Assembly (NCBI RefSeq): GCF_002355475.1 | Contig: NZ_AP014862.1 | Location: 3,100,001 to 3,164,000, forward strand | DNA length: 64,000 bases | Direction: 5' to 3' | Origin: Pseudomonas furukawaii | GTDB taxonomy: Bacteria > Pseudomonadota > Gammaproteobacteria > Pseudomonadales > Pseudomonadaceae | Shown here: piece by piece, positions 1 through 8,361 of the stretch | Position numbering within the stretch: position 1 is the stretch's first letter | Layout: the number at the start of each line of letters is the position of its first letter | Program-made: the position numbers and the translations under genes | Notes under the pieces: model-generated | What the model saw: the letters and a program-made list of their open reading frames with translations, nothing else | Databases searched by the model: none | Told to the model about the DNA's origin: nothing

Positions 1-210
1 CGGCGAGGTGACCCGGACGCTGCCGCCGTAGCTGATGCGGCAGAGGTCGAGGTTGGCGAACTTGCGGTGGTTGAGGCTGGCCTGGGGATGGCCGGCGGCG
101 GGCAGGCGGATGCAGTGCGACCCGACATGCTGGTTCACATATCCGGACACGGCATAGGGGTCCGCACGCTCGAACACCCTACTGCGCTCACTCAGCAGGC
201 GACTATCCAT
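1..210 (-). CDS. BenR-like AraC/XylS regulator, N-terminal part
   Basis: Only the first 70 codons are present; the gene runs off the left edge. Reading leftward from the ATG at 210, the product resembles the N-terminal effector domain of BenR/XylS-type activators, with the stretches ADPYAVSGYVNQHVG and LDLCRISYGGSVRVTSP. An AAGAG Shine-Dalgarno lies about 9 bases before the ATG. In that family the N-terminal half binds benzoate-type effectors and a C-terminal AraC domain binds DNA; the latter is outside the window. Its place next to pcaK fits control of aromatic catabolism. The exact regulon (ben or pob) cannot be decided from this fragment. Confidence 0.75.
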   Translation of the reverse strand, partial: MDSRLLSERSRVFERADPYAVSGYVNQHVGSHCIRLPAAGHPQASLNHRKFANLDLCRISYGGSVRVTSP

Positions 211-353
211 CAACAGGCACTCTTGTCGTTGTTGTATGTCGCGGGCGTCATGCCGTTCGGCAAGCGCCCGCGATCCCGTCTTGCGATTCTATGTGAGCCT
301 TTTCCTACCTGTCTCCGGGAGAGATGAACGGTTACAGAATGGTCGCCGAAGGA

Positions 354-1703
354 TCAGGTGGCGTCGGCGTGGCTCACCAGGCCCTTGATCACCACGGCGG
401 CGGTGGCGATGGCCGCCGGTACCACCAGGGCGGTCAGCACCTGTTCGAAGTTCCAGCCGAGCCCCAGCAGGGTCGCGCCGATCCAGGCACCGAGGATGGC
501 GCCGAAGCGACCGATGCCGAGCATCCAGGACACGCCGGTGGCCCGGCCCTGGGTCGGGTAGAAACGCGCCGCCAGCGACGGCATGGCGGACTGGGCGCCG
601 TTGACGCACATGCCCGCCAGCAGCACCAGGGTGGCCAGCAGGGTCACCTCGCCGAGGCTCTGGCCCACGCAGTAGGCGAAGACGCCGGCCAGCAGGTAGA
701 AGATGCCGATCACCTTGTGCGGGTTGAAACGGTCCATGGCCCAGCCCACGCCGACGGCACTGAGCACGCCGCCGAACTGGAAGAGCGCTCCGATGAAGGC
801 GGCCTGCTCCAGGCTCGCGCCGCTGTCGCGCATCAGGGTCGGCAGCCAACTGGTCAGCAGGTAGACGATCACCAGGCCCATGAAATAGGTCAGCCAGAGC
901 AGCAGGGTGCCGGCGCTGTAGGTGCCGGAGAAGATGACCTGGAAGACGTTGCGGCTCTGCACGGTCTTCTGCTCGGGCACGCTGAAGCCGGTGGCCACGG
1001 CCACTTCGGCCGGCGCGATGGGCTGCAGCGTCTTGCGCACCTTTTCCGTGCCCTTGTTGCGTACCACCAGGAAGCGCGCCGACTCCGGCAGCCAGAGCAG
1101 CAGCACGACGGCCAGCACCAGCGGCAGCACGCCGCCAAGCAGCAGCAGGCTGTGCCAGCCATAGGCGGGAATCATCGAGGCGGAGACGAAGCCGCCGGAG
1201 GCCATGCCCAGGTTGAAGCCGCAGAACATGCTGGTCACCAGCAGCGACTTGAGGCGCTCCGGGGTGTACTCGGAGAGCAGCGTGGTGGCGTTGGGCATGG
1301 CGGCGCCCAGGCCCAGGCCCGTGAGGAAGCGCAGCACCAGCAGTTGTTCGAGGTTGGCGCTGAAGGCGGAGATCAGGCTGAACAGGCCGAAGAGGAAGAC
1401 GGCGCTGACCAGCACCACCTTGCGGCCGAAGCGGTCCGCCATGGGGCCGGACCCCAGGGCGCCGAACACCATGCCGATGAGCGCGGCGCTCATCACCGGG
1501 CCGAGGCTGGCGCGATCGATGCCCCAGTCCTGGGTCAGCGCCGGGGCGATGAAGCCCATGGCGGCGGTATCCAGGCCATCGAGGAAGACGATCAGGAAGC
1601 AGAGCAGCACGATGCGCCATTGGTAGGCGGACAACGGCTGGGCGTTGATGAAGGATTGGACATCGAGCGTGCCTGCGGCGGGCACGTGGGCTGGGCTGGT
1701 CAT
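354..1703 (-). CDS. pcaK: PcaK-type 4-hydroxybenzoate/protocatechuate transporter
   Basis: This is a 449-aa major facilitator of the aromatic acid:H+ symporter family, inner membrane, with twelve predicted hydrophobic segments. The first membrane segment carries the family signature DGLDTAAMGFIAPAL, whose Asp is needed in PcaK for transport. The loop after helix 2 has the MFS motif GPMADRFGRK. Length matches P. putida PcaK (about 448 aa), which imports 4-hydroxybenzoate and protocatechuate and aids chemotaxis to them. It is preceded by tandem PcaR-type operators at 1905-1938 and the pcaR gene. Other AAHS members (BenK, VanK) are alternatives; the pca context favours PcaK. Confidence 0.85.
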   Translation of the reverse strand: MTSPAHVPAAGTLDVQSFINAQPLSAYQWRIVLLCFLIVFLDGLDTAAMGFIAPALTQDWGIDRASLGPVMSAALIGMVFGALGSGPMADRFGRKVVLVSAVFLFGLFSLISAFSANLEQLLVLRFLTGLGLGAAMPNATTLLSEYTPERLKSLLVTSMFCGFNLGMASGGFVSASMIPAYGWHSLLLLGGVLPLVLAVVLLLWLPESARFLVVRNKGTEKVRKTLQPIAPAEVAVATGFSVPEQKTVQSRNVFQVIFSGTYSAGTLLLWLTYFMGLVIVYLLTSWLPTLMRDSGASLEQAAFIGALFQFGGVLSAVGVGWAMDRFNPHKVIGIFYLLAGVFAYCVGQSLGEVTLLATLVLLAGMCVNGAQSAMPSLAARFYPTQGRATGVSWMLGIGRFGAILGAWIGATLLGLGWNFEQVLTALVVPAAIATAAVVIKGLVSHADAT

Positions 1704-1904
1704 GCAAGGATTCCTGCTGGGGCCCTCCTCCGGGTGTGGATCGTTCTACGCGATCTCTGACGGGGAAGACTCGGATTGGACAGGAATGAGGGCGTGCCCG
1801 GGTGCGACAGGCTTCGCGCCAGGGCGGACTCTCATTGTTCTTATCGGCCGCGCGGGCGGGTGGCGCGGCAGTGCAGACCTTACGAAGAGGCGATCAGCCG
1901 TTCA

Positions 1905-1938
1905 ATTCGATAATCGGCAAAGCGTTCGATAGTCGAAC
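1905..1938. promoter_or_regulatory. Tandem PcaR-type operator upstream of pcaK
   Basis: Two 15-mers start 19 bases apart: ATTCGATAATCGGCA (1905-1919) and GTTCGATAGTCGAAC (1924-1938). They match the PcaR box reported for the P. putida pcaIJ promoter (GTTCGATAATCGCAC). A weaker ATTCGATCGC follows at 1951-1960. They lie about 200 bases before the pcaK start and just after the pcaR stop. Inference: PcaR with beta-ketoadipate controls pcaK. Confidence 0.7.
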
Positions 1939-1996
1939 AGGTTTGCGGCCATTCGATCGCGCCGGTACACGCCTGCGCGGAACCGGCAGCGGCCCC

Positions 1997-2839
1997 TCAA
2001 TGGAACAGCCGCGTGCTCAGCTCCTTGCTGGCTTCCAGCAGCGCCGGCAGAAAACGCGACTCCAGTTCCTGGCGGCTGATGCGGCCAACATGGGTGCCCA
2101 CGTTCAGGGCGGCCAGTACCTGGCCTGCGGAATCCCGCACCGGCACCGCCACCGAGCGCAGGCCCATCTCCAGTTCCTGGTCGATGATCACCCAGCCCTG
2201 GCGGCGGATCTCGGCGATGCTGGCGCGCAGTCCCTCGACGGTGTGCACCGTGCGGCTGGTCTTCACCTGCAGGTCGGCGTGTTCCAGGTAGTCGTCCAGG
2301 GCCGCGTCGTCCAGGGCGGCCAGCAGGATGCGTCCCATGGAGGTGCAGTAGGCGGGCAAACGGCTACCCACGGACAGGTCCACCGAGATCAGGCGGTTGG
2401 GCGTGGCGGAGCGGGCGATGTAGAGGATCTCGTCGCCCTCCAGGGTGGCCATGGAGCAGGCTTCGTGAAGCTGGTCGCTGAGGCGGTCGAGGATCGGCTG
2501 GGCGGTGACCGCCAGCGGCGTCGAGGACAGGTAGGCGTGGCCCAGGGTCAGCACCTTGGGCAACAGCGAGTAGGTGCGACCATCGGTGGTGACATAGCCC
2601 AGTTTCATCAGGGTGTGCAGGCAACGGCGCACGGCCGCACGGGGAATCTCGGTGCGGTGGCTGATCTGGGCGATGGTCAGGTGGCGCTTGCGCTCCTGGA
2701 AGGCATGGATCACCGCCAGGCCCCGTGCCAGGGAGGTCATGAAGTTCGGGTCGCCGGTGAAGGCCTCGATGCGCTTGGCCGGCGAGGCGATGATCGGGGG
2801 TGCCAGGGGAGGCAGCGCGGTACGCAGTTCTTCGCTCAT
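1997..2839 (-). CDS. pcaR: PcaR, IclR-family regulator of the pca regulon
   Basis: The 280-aa protein has an IclR winged helix at about residues 30-95 (FMTSLARGLAVIHAF then IPRAAVRRCLHTLMKLGYV) and a C-terminal ligand-binding domain at about 110-270 (SVGSRLPAYCTSMGRILLA). PcaR of P. putida has the same layout and activates pcaIJ, pcaBDC and pcaK with beta-ketoadipate while repressing itself. A tandem PcaR-like operator sits about 40-75 bases before the start codon, consistent with autoregulation. The relative PobR/PcaU cannot be fully excluded, but the pcaK and pcaHG neighbours support PcaR. Confidence 0.85.
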   Translation of the reverse strand: MSEELRTALPPLAPPIIASPAKRIEAFTGDPNFMTSLARGLAVIHAFQERKRHLTIAQISHRTEIPRAAVRRCLHTLMKLGYVTTDGRTYSLLPKVLTLGHAYLSSTPLAVTAQPILDRLSDQLHEACSMATLEGDEILYIARSATPNRLISVDLSVGSRLPAYCTSMGRILLAALDDAALDDYLEHADLQVKTSRTVHTVEGLRASIAEIRRQGWVIIDQELEMGLRSVAVPVRDSAGQVLAALNVGTHVGRISRQELESRFLPALLEASKELSTRLFH

Positions 2840-2877
2840 TCTTGTTGTCCTTGGTGGATCGCACTCAGGGCAGGGTC

Positions 2878-2911
2878 GGCCGATTATCGAACCAAAGTTC
2901 GATTATCGCAA
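2878..2911. promoter_or_regulatory. Tandem PcaR-type operator upstream of pcaR
   Basis: GGCCGATTATCGAAC (2878-2892; read on the other strand GTTCGATAATCGGCC) and GTTCGATTATCGCAA (2897-2911) form two inverted 15-bp copies of the known PcaR box. They are centred about 55 bases before the pcaR start, the usual position for negative autoregulation in IclR-family regulators. Confidence 0.7.
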
Positions 2912-3086
2912 TTGACCCCGCCCGCCACGGCTCGTACTTTTGCCGCCGCCACAGGGCGCCCCGGTTTGATCAGGTACCTCGGCGCCCGGCAACGGCTTCG
3001 CTCATGAGGCGCTGGCCGGAATCCCCCCGTAGAGGCCACCACCCCGGCGCGCCACCCGCGCGTTCGGGGCTGGCACTGGCCGTTCT

Positions 3087-4016
3087 TCAGCGCATCACTC
3101 CGATGAACAGGCTCACGCTGGCGAAGGCCAGCACGGTGCAGACCACCAGGGCCGCCGCACAGCGCCCTTCCAGGCCGAAGCGCTGGCCGAGGATGGGGTA
3201 GATGCTCATCATCGGCGCGCTGGCGAACAGCACGCCGGCCACCTTGAGCGCCGGGTCCACCGGTGGCAGCAGCTGGAAGCACAGCAGCACCGCCAGGGGG
3301 TGCAGCAGCAGCTTGCCCAGGCTGAGCTGGGCCACGTCCTTGAGCAGGCCGCCGGCCCGCAGCCCCACCAGGCTCGCGCCGATCACGAAGAGCGCCACCG
3401 GCGCCGAAGCCGACGACAGCATCTCGATCACCTTGGCCAGCACCCCGGGCAGCTTGAGGTCCAGCAGCGCCAGGGCAAGGCCGATGCTGATGGAGATGAT
3501 CACCGGGTTGCGCACCAGCCGGCTGAAGGTCTCCTGCAATGCCGCCCGCGCGCCGCTGCCGTTCTGCCGGCCGAGCTCGGCGATGGCCAGGGCCAACGGG
3601 ATCATCAGCAGGTTCTCCACCAGCATGCCGAGGGCCAGGGCCACCGCCGCGGGAGGGCCCAGCACCATGGCCACTATGGGGTAGCCGATGAAGCCGCTGT
3701 TGGACACCGACATGCCCAGGGCGGCGAGCGCGCTGCCGCTGAGGCTGTCGCGGCGTACCAGGCGCGAGAACAGGAAACCGCCCCAGAACACCAGTTGCGA
3801 ACCGATGCCGTAGGCCAGCAGGTAGAGCGGGTCGAAGACCTCGCCCAGGGGCTTCTCCAGCAGGGCGTGGATCACCAGCGCCGGGAGGGCGAAGGTGATG
3901 ACGAACTTGCCCAGCCCCTGTACCTGGATGGGGTTGACCAGCCCGCCACGGGCGGAGAGGTAGCCGATGCCGATCAGGATGAAGATCGGACCGGTGATGC
4001 CGAGGATTTGCAGCAT
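3087..4016 (-). CDS. AEC-family auxin-efflux-carrier-like permease
   Basis: This 309-aa inner-membrane protein has about ten hydrophobic segments, with the two five-helix halves typical of AEC/MdcF carriers. Motifs are ITFALPALVIHAL near residue 40 and GMSVSNSGFIGYPIVAMVLG near residue 100. AEC carriers move malonate, malate or other organic acids; the substrate here is unknown. The start lies only 4 bases after the stop of the ZapE-like gene, so it is the last gene of a pcaH-pcaG-zapE-AEC operon. By context it may handle a ring-cleavage acid or another carboxylate (inference). Confidence 0.75.
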   Translation of the reverse strand: MLQILGITGPIFILIGIGYLSARGGLVNPIQVQGLGKFVITFALPALVIHALLEKPLGEVFDPLYLLAYGIGSQLVFWGGFLFSRLVRRDSLSGSALAALGMSVSNSGFIGYPIVAMVLGPPAAVALALGMLVENLLMIPLALAIAELGRQNGSGARAALQETFSRLVRNPVIISISIGLALALLDLKLPGVLAKVIEMLSSASAPVALFVIGASLVGLRAGGLLKDVAQLSLGKLLLHPLAVLLCFQLLPPVDPALKVAGVLFASAPMMSIYPILGQRFGLEGRCAAALVVCTVLAFASVSLFIGVMR

Positions 4017-4020
4017 GGGG

Positions 4021-5118
4021 TCAGTTCCACTGATCCGGTTGCAGCGGCCTCAGCTGTTGCAGGCGGCTGCGGGTCCGGGAGAAATCCATATGGGGCTTGC
4101 CACGGCAGAGTTCGTCCGGGCTCGCCTCGCTGGCCAGCAACAGGCGGTTGCCGGCGTCGTAGGCGATGTCCACCAGGTTGACGAAGCGTTGTTGCACGTC
4201 GATGGCTTCCTCGCCCAGGCAAGGCACGCCGGTAATGGCCAGGCGCTGGAAACGCCGGCACAGCCAGAGGAAGTCGGCGCTGGAATGGGGGCGTCGGCAC
4301 AGTTCGTCGAACTCCAGCCAGGCGCTGTCGTCTCCCGCCACGCGTACCCGCAAGGGATGCTGGTTCACGGCCAGTTCCAGGTCGCGCTGGGCGGTATCGC
4401 CCACTCCCAGGCGTGCTTCGACCCAGCCTTCGGGGAACCCCGACTGCGGCCAGCAGTAGCTCCCCCAGGCCTCCAGTTCACCCTGGCGCTGGCGATAGTC
4501 CTCGCCGGCATCGAGGTTGAACACCTCGAAGCGCTTCTCGATCAGTCCGATGGCCGGCTTGAAGCGTTCCCGGTACAGCGGATTCGGACAGAGCCCGTCG
4601 GGGTGGTAGTTGGAGGTGCAGGCCAGGCCCACGCCCTCCTCCACCAGCACCTTGAGCAGGCGGCCGAGCAGGATGGCGTCGCCGATGTCGTGGACGTGGA
4701 ATTCGTCGAAGCACAGCAGGCGGGTCTCCTCGGCCAGCGCCCGGGCGGCCAGGGCCAGGGGATCGGGCTGGCCGGCGAAGGCCGCCATGCGTCCCTGCAA
4801 CTCCTGGAGGAACGCGTGGAAATGCACCCGTCGCTTGGCGGCGAGAGGCGCCGCAGCGAAAAAGGCATCCATGACGAAGCTCTTGCCCCGCCCTACTCCG
4901 CCCCAGAGATAGAGCCCGGCGGGGGGCCGCCGCAGCCAACCCTTCCTGCCGGCGAGAAACGCCTCCAGCCATTGGCCGAGACGGGCAATGGCGGTGCGTT
5001 GGGCGGCGTCGGCCCGGTATCCCCGGGCCTCCAGCAGTGCCTCGAAGTGCCGTTCGATGCGCGGGCCAACGGCTTCGGCCAGCCCATCGACGGCGGGTGC
5101 GGGTTCCCTAGAAGTCAA
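4021..5118 (-). CDS. ZapE/AFG1-like AAA+ ATPase in the pca operon
   Basis: The 365-aa P-loop ATPase has Walker A GGVGRGKS near residue 75 and Walker B LLCFDEFHVHDIGDA near residue 135, both hallmarks of the AFG1/ZapE family. ZapE of E. coli associates with the Z-ring; mitochondrial AFG1 acts in respiratory-complex quality control. The best start is the TTG at 5118, inside the last codons of pcaG (11-base overlap), which suggests coupled translation; no in-frame ATG lies before the conserved region. Many pseudomonads have another zapE elsewhere, so this is probably a specialised paralogue. Its role with protocatechuate oxidation is unknown. Confidence 0.8.
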   Translation of the reverse strand: MTSREPAPAVDGLAEAVGPRIERHFEALLEARGYRADAAQRTAIARLGQWLEAFLAGRKGWLRRPPAGLYLWGGVGRGKSFVMDAFFAAAPLAAKRRVHFHAFLQELQGRMAAFAGQPDPLALAARALAEETRLLCFDEFHVHDIGDAILLGRLLKVLVEEGVGLACTSNYHPDGLCPNPLYRERFKPAIGLIEKRFEVFNLDAGEDYRQRQGELEAWGSYCWPQSGFPEGWVEARLGVGDTAQRDLELAVNQHPLRVRVAGDDSAWLEFDELCRRPHSSADFLWLCRRFQRLAITGVPCLGEEAIDVQQRFVNLVDIAYDAGNRLLLASEASPDELCRGKPHMDFSRTRSRLQQLRPLQPDQWN

Positions 5119-5713
5119 AGAACACCGTTTCCCCTTCTCCCTGGATGCGGATGTCGAAGCGGTAGGCCGGCTTGCCGTCCACTTCGCAGCGGCGCGCCAC
5201 CAGGGTCTCGCGGCGCTGGGGCTGCTCGATCAGGTTCAGCACCGGGTCGGCGGCGTTGGCGGCGGCCTCGTCGTCGAAGTAGACGCGGGTCTGCAGGTGG
5301 ATGTTGATGCCCCGGGCGAACAGCGACAGGTTGATGTGCGGCGCCATGGGCACGCCGGCGGCGTTCTTCACCACGCCGGGCTTGATGGTGTGCAGGGTCC
5401 ACTCGCCCGCGTCGAAGGTGGTGGCGGTACGGCCGAAGCTGTTGAAGGGCTTCTCCAGGTCGAAGGCGGTGTCGTAGACGCCCTCGTGGTTGGCCTGCCA
5501 GAACTCCAGGAAGGAGTCGCGCACCAGGTGGCCGTTGCCGTCGTAGACGTGGCCGATCAGGAGGATGTGCTCGCCCGGCGCATCGGCCTTGGCCATGCGG
5601 TTCCAGATTTCCTGGTCACGGGTCGGGTTGCCGGCGGCTTCGAGGGCCAGGCCGATGTGGACGTAGGGGCCGGCGGTCTGGGAGGGGGTTTCCGGCAGCA
5701 GTTCGATAGGCAT
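5108..5713 (-). CDS. pcaG: Protocatechuate 3,4-dioxygenase alpha subunit
   Basis: The 201-aa product starts MPIELLPETPSQTAGPYVHI, the classic PcaG N-terminus, and has the intradiol dioxygenase fold (LIGHVYDGNGHLVRDSFLEF, then WTLHTIKPGVV). With PcaH it forms the cytoplasmic (alpha-beta)n Fe(III) enzyme that cleaves protocatechuate to 3-carboxy-cis,cis-muconate. The alpha subunit lacks the iron ligands, as expected. It begins 12 bases after the pcaH stop and overlaps the ZapE-like gene by 11 bases. Confidence 0.95.
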   Translation of the reverse strand: MPIELLPETPSQTAGPYVHIGLALEAAGNPTRDQEIWNRMAKADAPGEHILLIGHVYDGNGHLVRDSFLEFWQANHEGVYDTAFDLEKPFNSFGRTATTFDAGEWTLHTIKPGVVKNAAGVPMAPHINLSLFARGINIHLQTRVYFDDEAAANAADPVLNLIEQPQRRETLVARRCEVDGKPAYRFDIRIQGEGETVFFDF

Positions 5714-5725
5714 GCGCGTGTCTCC

Positions 5726-6445
5726 TCAGCGGTTTTCGAAGTGGGTCTTGCGCTGGCCGCGCAGGACGATGTCGAAGCGATACGCCAGGCAATCCATGGG
5801 ATTGGCGTTGCTCATGTCGAGCTTGGCGATCAGGGTTTCCACCGCGTCGGGGTTGGCGATGCTCTTGACGATGGGGCACATCGGGATGAGCGGGTCACCT
5901 TCGAAATACAGCTGGGTGATCAGCCGGGTGGAGATGGACGGCCCGCTGATGGAGAAGTGGATGTGGGCCGGACGCCAGTCGTTCGGACCGTTGCGCCAGG
6001 GGTACGGACCCGGCTTGATGGTGCGGAAGATGTAGCGGCCCTCGCTGTCGGTCAGGGCGCGGCCGACACCGCCGAAGTTCGGGTCCAGGGGCGCCAGGTA
6101 GCGATCGTTCTTGTGGCGATAGCGGCCGCCGGCGTTGGCTTGCCACATTTCCACCAGGGTATGGGGAACCGGCTTGCCGAACTGGTCCATGACCCGGCCG
6201 GAAACGATGATGCGCTCGCCGATGGGCAGCCCGCCGTTGTTGAAGTTGAGCAGCAGGTCGTTGTCGTGCTCGCCCATCTTCAGGTGGGAGAAGTCCGGGC
6301 CGCTGGTCTCGGAGACCGATTGCGGGATGCTCACCAGTGCCTGGCGCGGGGAGCGGGCAACGGACGTCTTGTAGTCGGGGGTGAGGGCTTTCGGGTGCCA
6401 GTTTCGGTCACGAATGACGAAGCGGCTGTTTTCCGCATCGGACAT
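5726..6445 (-). CDS. pcaH: Protocatechuate 3,4-dioxygenase beta subunit (iron-binding)
   Basis: The 239-aa catalytic subunit has the four iron ligands in context: the Tyr in [11 protein letters not shown], the Tyr in TIKPGPYPW, and both His in [11 protein letters not shown]. Length fits P. putida PcaH (about 239 aa). It is first in the pcaH-pcaG-zapE-AEC operon. A PcaQ-type LysR operator lies about 115 bases upstream, and pcaQ is the next gene upstream in the same direction, so induction by the PcaQ effector (beta-carboxymuconate in rhizobia and Agrobacterium) is likely. Confidence 0.95.
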   Translation of the reverse strand: MSDAENSRFVIRDRNWHPKALTPDYKTSVARSPRQALVSIPQSVSETSGPDFSHLKMGEHDNDLLLNFNNGGLPIGERIIVSGRVMDQFGKPVPHTLVEMWQANAGGRYRHKNDRYLAPLDPNFGGVGRALTDSEGRYIFRTIKPGPYPWRNGPNDWRPAHIHFSISGPSISTRLITQLYFEGDPLIPMCPIVKSIANPDAVETLIAKLDMSNANPMDCLAYRFDIVLRGQRKTHFENR

Positions 6446-6559
6446 CAGGTTTTCCTCTTGTTGGAGTTATGGAGCGGCCCGGTTGGCAGGCAGTGGGCCC
6501 TTGGGGCGCAGTGTCGTCGAGCCGGCACCGGAGGAAAATTGAATTCACGCTTCGCTTAC

Positions 6560-6575
6560 ATAACCATCCGGTTAT
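6560..6575. promoter_or_regulatory. PcaQ-type LysR operator upstream of pcaH
   Basis: ATAACCATCCGGTTAT is a perfect 6-4-6 inverted repeat. It matches the PcaQ site described in Sinorhizobium meliloti (ATAACC-N4-GGTTAA). It overlaps the pcaQ stop codon (6572-6574) and lies about 115 bases before pcaH. The extreme 3' end of pcaQ therefore doubles as the pcaH control region. Confidence 0.7.
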
Positions 6576-7501
6576 GCAAGGCGCCCTTCGCGATAGTCCA
6601 GGGCCACCTCCCGCAGCGTCTCCACCGTCCAGTGGGCCGCCAGGGAGAGCGGCAGGGAGGCGTTGCTGCAGATGCCCACGGAGCCGCCGGGCTCCTTGAA
6701 GCCCAGGTCCAGTTCCACCAGCTCGCCTCGGGCCAGGTCGAGGCGCACCGCGTCCAGGGGCGCGATCCACACCGCATCCCCCGCTTCCACGTAGCGCCGG
6801 CTGAGGGCCAGCGACAGGGTTTCCAGTCGCTGGCGGGGCGCGCTGATGCCGCTCTGCACGAAGAAGGCGTCCGCATGTTTGCGGATGGTGGTTCCGGCCA
6901 GGGGCAGGACAAGGGGAAAACCTTCCAGGCTTCGACGATCGGCCCCGGGTGCGAGCAAGGGATGGCCGCTGCGGACCACCAGGGTCAGGGACTCGTTGTA
7001 GAGATGCTCGAAGGTGAGCCCCTGCACTTCCGGGTTGTCGGTCATGCGGCCCACCACCAGGTCCAGTTCCCCGACCCGCAGCTGTGACAGCAGGTAGGCG
7101 CCCGGCCCGGTCAACACGCTGATCACCAGGGACGGGTGGCGCTCGTGGAGTCGGCGCACCACCTCCGGCACCAGCAGTCCCTCGACGGTGGAAAGCACGC
7201 CGAGGCGCACGGTGCCGGCGGCATACTCACCTTCCCGCAAGCTGCTCACCCCATCCCGCAGGGCCTGCACGCAGGGCCCCGCGTAGCGCATGAAGGCCAG
7301 CCCGGCTTCGGTGAGGCTGGCGCCGCTCTTGCTGCGATCGAAGAGGGTGGCGTCGAGGAGTTCCTCCAGTTCCTTGAGGGTCTTGGAGATCGCTGGCTGG
7401 CTCACCGCCAACTGATTCGCGGCGCGGGCCAGGCTGCCCTGGCGGGCCACTTCGAGGAAGCACAGCAGGTGGCGGAACTTGATGCGGGTATCGATATTCA
7501 A
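6572..7501 (-). CDS. pcaQ: PcaQ, LysR-type activator of pcaHG
   Basis: The 309-aa LysR regulator has an N-terminal winged helix-turn-helix (residues about 8-67, LAVSQPAISKTLKELEELL) and a periplasmic-binding-like effector domain beginning near residue 95 (GTVRLGVLSTVEGLLVPEV). The RIKFRHLLCFLEVARQGSL start is typical of PcaQ/GbpR proteins. It lies directly upstream of pcaH in the same direction, and the ATAACC-N4-GGTTAT operator overlaps its stop codon. The closely related GbpR remains an alternative name, but pcaHG linkage and operator sequence favour PcaQ. Confidence 0.85.
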   Translation of the reverse strand: MNIDTRIKFRHLLCFLEVARQGSLARAANQLAVSQPAISKTLKELEELLDATLFDRSKSGASLTEAGLAFMRYAGPCVQALRDGVSSLREGEYAAGTVRLGVLSTVEGLLVPEVVRRLHERHPSLVISVLTGPGAYLLSQLRVGELDLVVGRMTDNPEVQGLTFEHLYNESLTLVVRSGHPLLAPGADRRSLEGFPLVLPLAGTTIRKHADAFFVQSGISAPRQRLETLSLALSRRYVEAGDAVWIAPLDAVRLDLARGELVELDLGFKEPGGSVGICSNASLPLSLAAHWTVETLREVALDYREGRLA

Positions 7502-7680
7502 CGGCGGATCCTGGAGACGACTGGCAACGGAAGGCTAGCGCAAAGCCGCGTTGCAGAGGAGCGGATTCATTCGACGGATTCCGGCGCGGGCCTTGGCGCG
7601 CATGGCGCATCAGGCTCGGACCCGCAGGGTGGCGTTTCCCGAGGGGCAACGCACCCTGCGCGAGGCCGATCCCGGCGGCC

Positions 7681-7953
7681 TCAGGCACTGCACACCCGCC
7701 CAGCCAGCTCCACCCGGCCGAAGCGGGCCCCGCTTTCCAGGGGCGTGATGGCCAGCAGGCGGTCCAGGCGCACGGAACAAGGGCCATCCTCCACTTCCAG
7801 CACGAAGAACTCTTCCTTATCAGCGCTGGTGTGGGTCGTGAGCGCCCTTGCCTCGAAGCCGCCGCCATCCACCAGTTCGACCCTGAGCAGGTAGCGATAC
7901 AGGCAGGCGATTTCCAGCAGGTCGTGCAGGTCGCAGTCCAGGGGTTGATACAT
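7681..7953 (-). CDS. rof: Rof-like Rho-binding antiterminator
   Basis: The 90-aa protein starts MYQPLDCDLHDLLEIACLYR, the pattern of the Rof/YaeO family, followed by a small beta-barrel with conserved EFFVLE and RLDRLLAITPL. Rof binds Rho and blocks RNA access, reducing Rho-dependent termination. An AGGAGG sits 4 bases before the ATG. It stands alone, 64 bases upstream of the thioredoxin-like gene stop. Identification is by family pattern and length. Confidence 0.7.
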   Translation of the reverse strand: MYQPLDCDLHDLLEIACLYRYLLRVELVDGGGFEARALTTHTSADKEEFFVLEVEDGPCSVRLDRLLAITPLESGARFGRVELAGRVCSA

Positions 7954-8017
7954 GGCGCCTCCTCAGCAGCCTTCGATCGGGCAGGAAAGAACGTGGAGAT
8001 CCTGCATCTCGACGTCC

Positions 8018-8248
8018 TTACTTCAGGTCGGCGATGGCGGCGCCGAAGTTGATGTGCAGCACCTGGCCATCCACCACCAGGGCGGGTACGGACCGCACGC
8101 CGGCGGCTTCGGCTTCGGCAAGGCGCGCGGGGGCTTCGCCCAGGTGCACCACTTCGACCTTTACGTCGGGCGTGAGCAGGTTCAGCAGGGTCTGTTCGGC
8201 GGATACGCAGACAGGGCATCCAGCGTGATAGAAGCGAGCGGTGGTCAT
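8018..8248 (-). CDS. Small thioredoxin-fold protein with CPVC motif
   Basis: The 76-aa protein begins MTTARFYHAGCPVCVSAE; CPVC is a glutaredoxin/thioredoxin-type redox pair, followed by a cis-Pro region (GVRSVPALVVDG). I chose the ATG at 8248 because AAGGAG lies 8 bases upstream; a longer reading frame extends through the promoter and is unlikely. It is divergent from a MarR-family gene, and a near-perfect palindrome lies about 22 bases before this start. That arrangement suggests MarR control. A cytosolic disulfide reductase role is inferred. Confidence 0.75.
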   Translation of the reverse strand: MTTARFYHAGCPVCVSAEQTLLNLLTPDVKVEVVHLGEAPARLAEAEAAGVRSVPALVVDGQVLHINFGAAIADLK

Positions 8249-8269
8249 TTTCGGGTCTCCTTGTATTTT

Positions 8270-8286
8270 GGTATCGAATCGATACC
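8270..8286. promoter_or_regulatory. Palindromic operator between thioredoxin-like and MarR genes
   Basis: GGTATCGAATCGATACC is a 17-bp inverted repeat, perfect except for the central base. A further half site TCGATAC is at 8333-8339, near the MarR ribosome site. MarR dimers bind palindromes of this size, so this is the best candidate operator for the adjacent MarR protein. Confidence 0.6.
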
Positions 8287-8361
8287 GTAACAAGACTACC
8301 TGCGCCGGCCCCTTTGTCAACATGGTTTGAAGTCGATACTATTTATCGGCGGAGGTGATTC

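Noticed and set aside
324-1760. Plus-strand frame over pcaK
   Set aside because: His/Gln/Gly-rich shadow of the MFS gene.
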